5,519 nt of DNA from CAZNYN01 sp964422205 (GTDB lineage: Bacteria > Synergistota > Synergistia > Synergistales > Synergistaceae), in assembly GCA_964422205.1 (NCBI GenBank), contig CAYRAI010000072.1, positions 1 through 5,519 on the forward strand, in the 5' to 3' direction. The notes beneath the pieces were generated by a model. The model made no database searches. It worked only from the letters and a program-made list of their open reading frames with translations, and was not told the origin of the DNA. Position numbers and translations under genes: made by a program. Position 1 is the first letter of the stretch, and the number at the start of each line of letters is the position of its first letter. This document shows positions 1-5,486 of this stretch, piece after piece.

Positions 1-1909
1 AGCCGGATATGAGCATCGAGACTGCCGCGGCTTTGTCTCCGAAGTTTCCGCTTGCCGTGAATATGGGCAGTGTGTTCAGCAACTTAGCATCTTTGCAGAG
101 GCTCGCAGTGACAGAGGGTTTGAGCACCAAATCTGCGTCCATTTGACACAGGTCTGAGGATGAGATTACCGCCGTTATATCCGGCGACTGAAGAATTTCC
201 GCGGATACGGGGAACACTTTGTCGGAGGAGAGGACGGCTAAGTTTTCAAATGTCACGTACGCAGGCTTAAAGGCATAGAGAGCTCCCTCAAGGTCGAGTC
301 TGCCGTGGGCTGAGAAACCTTTGCCCGCAACATATGGGTTTGCGCCCAATAGCAGCATCGCTTTGATGTCGCCTGCCGAGAGGTTCGGATATATGGAGCA
401 GAGCAGTGCAGCGGCTCCCGTCACGTGAGGGGCTGCCATAGAGGTTCCGGATATTGCTGTGTATCCTGATGATTTGTAGGTTTCTCCTATCCCGCCCATA
501 ATCGGCTGCTTCCTGCATGTGCTGAGGATTGCACCGCCCGGTGCGAAGATGTCCACCCATTTGGCACTTGAGCTGTAGTTTGAGAATGGTGAGCGAGCTT
601 CGCCTGTGTTAGAATCGGAGGTGGAACCTACTGTTATAGAATTATCAAACCTGTAGCAGGAAGGATAGATGAGCTTGCCGGCTTGAGTCGGATGGTCAAA
701 ATCTTCTCCGTCATTTCCCGCCGCAATACAGGCTATTATGCCATTGTCGCTGAGTTCCTTATGTTTTAGAGCAAGAGGGTCTTTTGTCTGGTCAAGAGGG
801 TCTATCCAGCCGTAGTATGAGCCGCTGAATGACATGTTTACCGTGCGGATGTCCGCTCCAGCTTTTTTGGCTGCTACTACGAAGTCTATGGCGCGCATTG
901 TGTCGGAGTCAAATTCGCATGCGCCGTAGCCCTTGAGAGATGGGTCGTAGTATTTTGAGAAGTTGCTTACTGACATAATGCTGACGTTCCAGTTGACTCC
1001 CGCGACACCTATTTTGTTATTGCCGACAGCTCCTATTGTGCCCGCTACGTGAGTGCCGTGTCCGTTGATGTCGCCGACTTTGCTCATTCTCCGGCGATCT
1101 TTGGAATCAATGTCATCGGACACCGCCGCAGCAGTATCTCCCGACCCAACTGGTACTATGTCTATGGGCTCCGTGCTGTAGGTTCCGTCCTTTTCATTGT
1201 AGGTGACGACGGAGTGGAACCATGCGCCGTGGCTGTTTGCAAAGTCCGCGTCTATGGATTTGTATCCCGCACTTTTCATCTTTGTTATCAAATCAGCGGA
1301 TATGGAGTACATGTTTCCCTTCAGGTCTTCATGGTCGTATATGACTCCCGTGTCCATGACCACGGCGATTATGTCTTTTGAGCCCGTACCCTTATTCCAC
1401 GCTGCGGGCGCGCCTATACGCTGCATTCCCCAAAGCGATTCGACAGCCGCTTCGTCTGGCATTTTCGACACTGCGCTGATTTTGTGCATACGGTTTGGAA
1501 CCGCGCTTATGACGTTCGGAAGTTTGTTGAGGCGCGAGATAAGTTCTTCCGTGCTTTCGCCTTTTAATGTTTTTAAGTGAGCCACTGTGAGCATCTGTTT
1601 TTCCGAAGGCAGGGCGGACTCTGCGGCGGAGAGAGACGCTTTGCCTGTGAACGATGATTTGGTGACGTTAGCCTCAACAGGCGCATAGACGTGCAGCGCC
1701 GCGGCTCCCAGTTCATCTGCGACACTTCCCGCCATACTCGCCATGGTTCTCATAGCCGACGAACTGTCAGCCCTATATTCTGCTGCGGCAGGTACACCTG
1801 TCATCATGACTATTGCCTCTCCTGCGGCATAGCGCGGAGGCTCATCAGCGTTCAGTGCGGCAGTGCAGAGTGCTGCAAGCAGCAGAATAAGCGGTATAAT
1901 TTTTTTCAC
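1..1909 (-). CDS. Secreted subtilisin-like (S8) serine protease, C-terminus beyond left edge
   Basis: The frame is open from a GTG at 1909 to the left edge, about 636 residues with no stop. Residues 1-21 form a signal peptide (MKK, then a leucine-rich core, likely cut after LNA), so the enzyme is exported. Residues 22 to about 145 look like a propeptide. The S8 domain follows, with the family's catalytic motifs: VVMDTGV (Asp186), GHGTHVAG (His284), AAGND (oxyanion Asn399) and SGTSMAAPHV (Ser490). All key residues are present, so it should be an active endopeptidase. The domain ends near residue 545, and a beta-rich C-terminal region runs off the window. The Asp-to-His distance is 98 residues against 32 in subtilisin, so there is a large insertion. 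The GTG is chosen because an AGGGGG ribosome site sits just upstream and the signal peptide begins there. Substrate and anchoring are unknown; a Synergist-CTERM tail beyond the edge is plausible but not seen. Confidence 0.95.
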   Translation of the reverse strand, partial: MKKIIPLILLLAALCTAALNADEPPRYAAGEAIVMMTGVPAAAEYRADSSSAMRTMASMAGSVADELGAAALHVYAPVEANVTKSSFTGKASLSAAESALPSEKQMLTVAHLKTLKGESTEELISRLNKLPNVISAVPNRMHKISAVSKMPDEAAVESLWGMQRIGAPAAWNKGTGSKDIIAVVMDTGVIYDHEDLKGNMYSISADLITKMKSAGYKSIDADFANSHGAWFHSVVTYNEKDGTYSTEPIDIVPVGSGDTAAAVSDDIDSKDRRRMSKVGDINGHGTHVAGTIGAVGNNKIGVAGVNWNVSIMSVSNFSKYYDPSLKGYGACEFDSDTMRAIDFVVAAKKAGADIRTVNMSFSGSYYGWIDPLDQTKDPLALKHKELSDNGIIACIAAGNDGEDFDHPTQAGKLIYPSCYRFDNSITVGSTSDSNTGEARSPFSNYSSSAKWVDIFAPGGAILSTCRKQPIMGGIGETYKSSGYTAISGTSMAAPHVTGAAALLCSIYPNLSAGDIKAMLLLGANPYVAGKGFSAHGRLDLEGALYAFKPAYVTFENLAVLSSDKVFPVSAEILQSPDITAVISSSDLCQMDADLVLKPSVTASLCKDAKLLNTLPIFTASGNFGDKAAAVSMLISG

Positions 1910-1916
1910 AGAAAAT

Positions 1917-1922
1917 CCCCCT
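1917..1922 (-). promoter_or_regulatory. Ribosome binding site of the S8 protease
   Basis: Read on the minus strand this is AGGGGG, followed by 7 bases and then GTG at 1909-1907. It fixes the unusual GTG as the start, since no ATG occurs before the signal peptide in this frame. Confidence 0.75.
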
Positions 1923-1956
1923 GAATTTTGCTTGAAAAGATACCTTGGCAAAACAC

Positions 1957-2142
1957 CATAACGATATTATTTTAACATCAAGATGCACCTTAAGAGTAAG
2001 TTTAGCAAGAGGCTCTTACTTCTCCTTATATCAATGAGCAGCAGCTTCATAAGTGTAAGTAATTCCGGATTTTTTATCTTTCTGATAAGCCACAGCTAAA
2101 ATAATCACTCCAATCGTTATGCGATATATAACATAACGATTG
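1957..2142 (-). mobile_element. Decayed insertion-sequence remnant (MITE-like) bounded by inverted CATAACGAT
   Basis: This AT-rich stretch carries CATAACGAT at 1957-1965, its inverse at 2113-2121, and a further direct copy at 2132-2140. The similarity reaches inward: the left end continues ATTATTTTAAC (1966-1976), and the right end read on the minus strand continues through TGGAGTG into ATTATTTTAGC. The right end may therefore carry a short extra segment. Between the ends lies a broken transposase start, described separately. This fits the leftover of an IS copy that lost its middle, or a small non-autonomous element. The outer boundaries and any target duplication are not resolved, and the short repeats alone would be weak evidence. 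Confidence 0.45.
1968..2093 (-). pseudogene. N-terminal fragment of an IS transposase, with two in-frame stops
   Basis: From GTG at 2093-2091 the minus strand reads VAYQKDKKSGITYTYEAAAH, then stop, YKEK, stop, EPLAKLTLKVHLDVK. This resembles from memory the N-terminus of IS4/IS1634-type DDE transposases, which typically start M-A-Y-(I/Q)..., then T-Y-x-Y-E, then W-D-K-E-K-K-Q-x-R-x-K and I-G-K-x-D. The two stops fall where Trp (TGG to TGA) and Lys (AAA/AAG to TAA) would be expected, so both are single-base losses. The DDE catalytic domain is entirely absent. Only about 42 codons survive, hence a dead fragment. Family assignment is moderate at best. Confidence 0.5.
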
Positions 2143-2156
2143 ATGTCAGAGTGATT
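2103..2156 (-). terminator. Bulged hairpin, probable terminator of the TPR/DUF4037/DUF4125 operon
   Basis: The inner stem is a perfect 11-bp inverted repeat, CAATCGTTATG (2111-2121) with CATAACGATTG (2132-2142), closed by a 10-base loop. An outer 8-bp stem, AATCACTC (2103-2110) with GAGTGATT (2149-2156), stacks on it with a 6-base bulge on one side only. On the minus strand it lies about 45 bases after the stop of the last operon gene and is followed by ATTATTTTA, a weak U-rich tail. It may act as a terminator, but the shared CATAACGAT repeat suggests it came from the end of the neighbouring IS remnant. Confidence 0.5.
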
Positions 2157-2199
2157 TATTGCAGTTTTTTATTGTTAGGCTTTGCGGAAATTTATTTCA

Positions 2200-2859
2200 T
2201 TAGGCCCGTGAGGAAATATCAAGATACTCTTCCGCATGTGCAAGCCCGGTGAAGCCTCTCTGTCTGAGGCTGTTTTCTATCACTGTCTCCGGATAGCTTA
2301 CTCCCTCTTTTTCAAGCCCCGTCAGGTGCTCTTCAAAGAGCTTGAGAGTCCGCATTGAGTATGTGAAGAGCTCTCCGAGCTCGTATGTCTCTATTGATGT
2401 GAAGCCAAAGGCAGCTTCTTCCGATGTGCGAAGAGGTCTTCCTCTCCCTGCCACATTGGGGTATTTGGCGCGAAATGCTTCGTTTTGAGGAAGGAGCTTT
2501 TCCGTTATGCGATGAGCTATGGCTCTCTTTTCCTCAGAAATATCGGGAAGGCGCTTTGCTAGCTCCGTATTCTTATCCGGTTCGCTGATGCACATCATAT
2601 AGCCGTATTTCTCCGTCAGAGGGTTACGCCCCTCTTCGTCATCCAAGGCCTCTCTTAAGTCATCCATCCAGCTTGCGAGCATAGCCGGGCTCCAAGCCAT
2701 ATATTGACTGCGGCGCATAATGCTGAAAGTCCTGAAGTCGTCCTGACACTCGGCGCGCCCGCCTTCATTTTTGACCTTATCAAAAAAAGCCCACTCAATT
2801 TTTATTATTTCTTCTATAAGTTTTTTCATATCACTGCTATTGCTCATATTTTCAATCAT
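2200..2859 (-). CDS. DUF4125 family protein, third gene of the operon
   Basis: 219 residues, no signal peptide and no membrane segment, so cytoplasmic. It matches what I recall of the DUF4125 family: an N-terminal helical block with IEWAFFDKVKNEGGRA (residues 21-36), CQDDFRTFSIMRRSQYMAW (38-56), then GRNPLTEKYGYMM (77-89). Conserved-looking polar and aromatic residues (Asn31, Gly33, Gly34, Arg35, Cys38, Gln39, Arg49, Gln52, Trp56) are dense there, which suggests a binding or active site, but no reaction is known to me. The C-terminal half is helical and more variable. The ATG overlaps the stop of the DUF4037 gene as ATGA, so translation is probably coupled. A second ATG four codons later (2847) is also possible. 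Pairing of DUF4125 with DUF4037 in one operon is recurrent in gut bacteria from memory. The stop is followed by a hairpin. Confidence 0.85.
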   Translation of the reverse strand: MIENMSNSSDMKKLIEEIIKIEWAFFDKVKNEGGRAECQDDFRTFSIMRRSQYMAWSPAMLASWMDDLREALDDEEGRNPLTEKYGYMMCISEPDKNTELAKRLPDISEEKRAIAHRITEKLLPQNEAFRAKYPNVAGRGRPLRTSEEAAFGFTSIETYELGELFTYSMRTLKLFEEHLTGLEKEGVSYPETVIENSLRQRGFTGLAHAEEYLDISSRA

Positions 2860-3773
2860 CCCACTGACACCCCCATGTGTCTGATTTTTTCGTCCTCTAT
2901 CTGTTTCATTACTTCTTCCGCCTGCGGAACAAGAAAGCTCTCCCGGCTTGATGAAAGTCCCTCACTGTGCAGGGCATCAGTGACATCAGCGCATATCGCT
3001 TCTATGACACGCTCTTTGTCAAAGCTTCCTTCGGCAAACAGAGAGTCTATTTTTTCCGCTGTTTTTTTGAAGAGAGGCAGTTCCCTCGCGCTTCTGAATG
3101 CCCATTTGTAGTACGGCATATATCGTCCGCTCAGAAGGTGAAGAGCGGAGAGAGAGGCCCGCGCGAACTCGTCAAGAGCCAGAGCAGCCGCAGGTATGTC
3201 TTTTCTTTTCATAATTCTGACGTAGTTATACTGTCCCGCCTGTCCCATGATGAAGAGGCGCGCCGCGAGCTTTTTGAGCAGCACGTCTTTCGGATAAAAA
3301 TTAAGCAGGGTGTTTCTTATGAGGCTGAACTCTCCCAAATCATCCCGAAATACCTCACCGCTCACAGCGGCAGCAAGAAAGTGCTCCGGTATGCGAAGCC
3401 ATGAGATGTTGTCGCGCGGCACTCCGCAGGAGCCTATGAACTGAGAGTAGAAGCGGCCTATGGAAGTGACTCCAACTCGTCCTGCTCCTTGGGGAGTTTC
3501 AAGGCGGGGAACTCCTTCAAAGGTTTTCGGCAGAGAGTCATAAAGATTACTGAGCTCTGTTCCGAATTTTTTGTAATCTTCGTCAGTGAGCCACAGACAG
3601 CAGCCGGGGCCGAAGTCGTGGTCGCGCGATATGGCGTCATCATAGCCCAGACAGTCGGAGCCGGCCCCGGCAAGCCCCGCCGCTATGAGCTTTGCTCTTG
3701 TGCCGAATATCCGCTCTATAGCCGGTGCTGCGCACTCCTTGTAGTAGGAGCGGCACAGGTCGAGTCCTTTCAT
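2856..3773 (-). CDS. DUF4037 protein with nucleotidyltransferase fold
   Basis: 305 residues, cytoplasmic. Residues 33-55 carry the signature of the pol-beta-like nucleotidyltransferase superfamily: AGAGSD with Gly38-Ser39, an 11-residue gap, then DHDFG with Asp51 and Asp53 as the probable metal ligands. After it come features typical of DUF4037: WLRIPEHFL (125-133), GEVFRDDLGEFSLIR (139-153), and a helical C-terminal half with GRYMPYYKWAFRSARELP (216-233) that probably forms the acceptor pocket. A third catalytic carboxylate cannot be placed by eye; Glu130 and Asp144/145 are candidates. The predicted activity is nucleotidyl transfer to an unknown acceptor (inferred from the fold only). Its ATG overlaps the TPR stop as ATGA, with AGAGG six bases upstream, and its own stop overlaps the DUF4125 start in the same way, so it is coupled on both sides. 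Family assignment is strong; function is unknown. Confidence 0.88.
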   Translation of the reverse strand: MKGLDLCRSYYKECAAPAIERIFGTRAKLIAAGLAGAGSDCLGYDDAISRDHDFGPGCCLWLTDEDYKKFGTELSNLYDSLPKTFEGVPRLETPQGAGRVGVTSIGRFYSQFIGSCGVPRDNISWLRIPEHFLAAAVSGEVFRDDLGEFSLIRNTLLNFYPKDVLLKKLAARLFIMGQAGQYNYVRIMKRKDIPAAALALDEFARASLSALHLLSGRYMPYYKWAFRSARELPLFKKTAEKIDSLFAEGSFDKERVIEAICADVTDALHSEGLSSSRESFLVPQAEEVMKQIEDEKIRHMGVSVG

Positions 3774-4636
3774 ATATGCCTCTTTTCCGCCGCTTCCGCA
3801 TCACGAGCGGTTTGGCTCATGAGTTCCGCCTTCTCGAAGTTTCCCGCGGCTTCATAAGCCTTTGCGCAATTGCGGCACAATGTGACATAGACACGGCCGC
3901 TCTTTCCGAATTTTTTTTCTGTGGACAGAGCCGCTCTCTCATAGTAATCAGCAGAGGTTTTGTAATTTCCGAGCATATATTCCAACTGTCCCCGCGCCGC
4001 CAGCATGGAGGAAATGTGAGGGTCGTTAGGAACGGAGGAGAAGATATTTTCTGCATCTTCCAGAGAGGAGCGGGCTTCATCAAAGCGTTTTTCCGCCATA
4101 AAGCAGAAGGAGATGTTGACACGGCATGTCGCTTTCTCAGATTCCGTATCCTCCTTATGCTCAAGCAGAGCAAGAGATTTATTAAAATACGAGGCGGCTT
4201 CGGATGAGTTTCCCATTCTCAGAAGGGACTGAGCCATATTGTTGTAGAGGCTCGCAAACCTGTAGTCATCCTCCTCAAGCTGAGCATCGTAGATAGCCTC
4301 AGTACGGCGGAAAAGCTCTAAAGCCTCCCCTGCACAGCCAAATGCCGCCTTTGCTGTAGCATAGTTCAAAAGAGCTGTCGCATAGTCTGCTCCTCCCTCG
4401 AGCCCTGCGGACTCAAGCAGAGCAAGGGCTGTCTGTGCCGCGGCAAAGCTCTTTTCCTTGCTGCCGGCCGCGCGCCAAAAGCCCTCAAGCTCGTTGAAAA
4501 CAGTGACGCATGATGCATAATCGCCATTTTTGCGGCACTCTTCAGCCGCTTCTTCAAGCCATCTTCCTGCTTCGCTCACGCGTCCTTCCGCAAGCATGGC
4601 ATCAAACTTTTGCACAATTTCCCTAACGTCCAACAA
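3770..4636 (-). CDS. Tetratricopeptide-repeat (TPR) protein, first gene of the operon
   Basis: 288 residues from a TTG start, almost entirely alpha-helical, with no signal peptide or membrane span. About seven helix-turn-helix units can be seen, near residues 6-39, 40-80, 84-118, 126-160, 167-202, 209-243 and 250-283. The clearest have the TPR pattern of small and aromatic residues (YNNMAQSLLRMGNSSEAASY; AKAYEAAGNFEKAE). TPR arrays bind proteins or peptides, so it is likely the scaffold or partner of the two downstream products. The TTG at 4636-4634 is favoured because AAGGGA lies six bases upstream and the resulting N-terminus (MLDVREIVQKFDAML) starts directly at the first repeat. An ATG at 4666 would add ten residues, but it has a poor ribosome site and lies only about nine bases after the predicted transcript start. 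The stop overlaps the DUF4037 ATG. Confidence 0.85.
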   Translation of the reverse strand: MLDVREIVQKFDAMLAEGRVSEAGRWLEEAAEECRKNGDYASCVTVFNELEGFWRAAGSKEKSFAAAQTALALLESAGLEGGADYATALLNYATAKAAFGCAGEALELFRRTEAIYDAQLEEDDYRFASLYNNMAQSLLRMGNSSEAASYFNKSLALLEHKEDTESEKATCRVNISFCFMAEKRFDEARSSLEDAENIFSSVPNDPHISSMLAARGQLEYMLGNYKTSADYYERAALSTEKKFGKSGRVYVTLCRNCAKAYEAAGNFEKAELMSQTARDAEAAEKRHI

Positions 4637-4642
4637 GACCAT

Positions 4643-4648
4643 TCCCTT
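4643..4648 (-). promoter_or_regulatory. Ribosome binding site that favours the TTG start of the TPR gene
   Basis: Minus-strand AAGGGA, followed by ATGGTC (6 bases) and then TTG at 4636. Spacing is ideal for the TTG but too short for the ATG inside the spacer at 4642. The ATG at 4666 only has AGGA 11 bases away. Confidence 0.6.
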
Positions 4649-4681
4649 CACGCAACATAAAAACATTTTAAATATGATCCT

Positions 4682-4710
4682 ATGATAGCAGAAAAGAGAG
4701 AGTTTATCAC
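4682..4710 (-). promoter_or_regulatory. Sigma70-type promoter of the TPR/DUF4037/DUF4125 operon
   Basis: Read on the minus strand: -35 GTGATA (4710-4705, four of six consensus bases), a 17-base spacer, and -10 TATCAT (4687-4682) preceded by TGC, which makes an extended -10. Transcription would begin near 4675, giving a leader of about 40 bases to the TTG start. No operator is evident. Confidence 0.55.
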
Positions 4711-4801
4711 AGTGACAGCTTATTCAGAGGAAATCTTGCGCAAATTGACCCGCCGTTCTTACCGTGCCGATATCTTTTATTAAAAGCCGCCCATGACAAA
4801 T

Positions 4802-4828
4802 AAAGCGGCCCCTTTCGGGCACCGCTTT
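4802..4828 (-). terminator. Rho-independent terminator after the small secreted-peptide gene
   Basis: The stem pairs AAAGCGG (4802-4808) with CCGCTTT (4822-4828) and CCC with GGG around a TTTC loop, with a small internal mismatch. On the minus strand it starts about 20 bases after the TAG at 4852-4850 and is followed by TTTATTTG. The plus-strand side (TTTTAAATT) is also T-rich, so it could work weakly both ways. A separate palindrome, CTTTTATTAAAAG, lies just beyond at 4774-4786. The hairpin insulates the operon promoter from transcription entering from the right. Confidence 0.7.
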
Positions 4829-4849
4829 TAAATTATCGGTTTCGTGACG

Positions 4850-4984
4850 CTACTTCTTTTTATAGTTCATTTCATAATGTGCATAGCCGCCGATCGGTGT
4901 CCACTCACCGCCGCCTAGGTCTACCGATATAGCTTTGGACGATACGCACCAGGCCGTACTCAAGGCAAGTGCGATACAAAAAGC
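4850..4984 (-). pseudogene. Small secreted-peptide gene lacking its start codon
   Basis: On the minus strand the frame reads AFCIALALSTAWCVSSKA, then ISVDLGGGEWTPIGGYAHYE, MNYKKK and a TAG at 4852-4850. The first part looks like the hydrophobic core and cleavage region of a signal peptide missing only its first few residues (an M-K-K type start). Upstream the frame runs into proline-rich antisense of the neighbouring plus-strand gene and a stop at 5008-5006, with no ATG, GTG or ribosome site. A TTG at 4963 would remove most of the export signal. The mature part is only about 25-30 residues, with Gly-Gly-Gly-Glu-Trp and a lysine-rich end, and I do not recognise it. A terminator follows it, which supports its having once been a real gene. 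Confidence 0.5.
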
Positions 4985-5486
4985 TTCAGGCGGCGCAGGC
5001 GGAGTCTATTCACTTCCGATACTTACACAGACGGACACAATCGATCCTTACGCCGTCAACGTGGCATCTTCCTTCATCATAGCGTCAGCCGACCTTATGG
5101 CAAGAACGGCGAGAGATGTAAGGCTGATTGCCGTGACAGGAGATAAGAGCGCTCAATATTTCACCTATTCAAGCGCCCCATACGACTTTGTCAGAGACGG
5201 ATGCTTCACAATCCAGCCGAACGACCACAGCACAAAAACGCTCTCAAGAAACACGCCTCTGACGGATAACTACTACAGAGTGACAATATTCGTCAAAGAC
5301 AACGGCGCCTTCGACATGGACAAAACCGAAGGTTCGGTACTCATCGCTCCGGCGGTACTGCAGTCAAAAGACACAAGCAGCGGCGGATGCAATGCAGGCT
5401 TTGCAGGCACAGCACTTATTTTTGCCATAGCCCTGCTTCCCATCGCACAAAAAAGGAAAAATCACAGCAAAAACTTCGTAAGATAA
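4935..5486 (+). CDS. C-terminal fragment of a Synergist-CTERM surface protein
   Basis: The frame is open from 4887 to the TAA at 5484-5486. The only start-like codon is the TTG at 4935, with no ribosome site, and it lies antisense to the small secreted-peptide gene. Genuine coding therefore probably begins near 4982 (KASGGAGGVYSLPIL), after an N-terminus that is missing. The body (about 130 residues) is polar and beta-rich and reads like a domain just inside a surface protein: VRLIAVTGD, YYRVTIFVKDNGAF. The end is tripartite: SSGGCNAGF (5376-5402), about 15 hydrophobic residues, then QKRKNHSKNFVR. This matches the Synergist-CTERM sorting signal, in which the Cys-containing motif would be processed and the protein exported and anchored. 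The missing front could be any exported enzyme, including a protease like the one at the left. Product identity is unknown. Confidence 0.65.
   Translation: MDDTHQAVLKASAIQKASGGAGGVYSLPILTQTDTIDPYAVNVASSFIIASADLMARTARDVRLIAVTGDKSAQYFTYSSAPYDFVRDGCFTIQPNDHSTKTLSRNTPLTDNYYRVTIFVKDNGAFDMDKTEGSVLIAPAVLQSKDTSSGGCNAGFAGTALIFAIALLPIAQKRKNHSKNFVR
4978..4990. other. Junction between two 5'-truncated genes at an AAGCTT site
   Basis: The minus-strand small-peptide gene and the plus-strand surface-protein gene both lose their 5' ends here, without any intergenic region, promoter or ribosome site. The break coincides with AAGCTT at 4981-4986, a HindIII site. AAGCTT reads sensibly on both sides: Lys-Ala-Phe-Cys for one parent and Lys-Ala-Ser-Gly for the other. 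That pattern fits joining at a shared hexamer, either by ligation of restriction fragments, by misassembly, or by a natural rearrangement at microhomology. Confidence 0.5.
5376..5483 (+). other. Synergist-CTERM protein-sorting signal
   Basis: SSGGCNAGF, then AGTALIFAIALLPIA as one membrane-spanning segment, then a basic tail with Lys and Arg. The order motif, hydrophobic helix, basic end is shared with LPXTG and PEP-CTERM signals, and the SGGCNAG box is the Synergistota version. This is the best taxonomic marker in the window. Confidence 0.75.

Noticed and set aside
1049..1580. Plus-strand open frames of 110 and 125 codons inside the protease.
   Set aside because: They lie antisense to the catalytic domain of the S8 gene, whose motifs are unambiguous, and show no domain features of their own.
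1863..1909. Lipoprotein signal in the protease (Cys15 after LLAAL).
   Set aside because: The residue before Cys is Leu, not Gly/Ala/Ser, so it is not a lipobox. A standard signal peptide cut after LNA fits better.
1929..1952. Protease promoter with TTGCCA as -35.
   Set aside because: The hexamer is good, but the matching -10 (AAAATT) is only three of six, and other AT-rich options in the IS remnant are no better.
2704..4207. Plus-strand frames of 122-160 codons opposite the operon.
   Set aside because: They are antisense to genes with clear family signatures and ATGA coupling. They overlap one another and have no recognisable product.
3458..4557. Additional minus-strand frames of 63-118 codons in alternative phases.
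   Set aside because: They sit inside the DUF4037 and TPR genes in other frames, with biased composition typical of shifted reading.
4850..4930. Lactococcin 972-type bacteriocin for the small peptide, from the GGGEW motif.
   Set aside because: Only a few residues resemble that family, the peptide is too short, and those bacteriocins are known from Gram-positive bacteria.
4887..4980. N-terminal extension or TTG start of the plus-strand frame (PPIGVHSPPPRS... / MDDTHQAVLK...).
   Set aside because: There is no ribosome site or promoter, and the segment is antisense to a more convincing signal-peptide gene. The frame is open here by chance and coding probably begins at about 4982.
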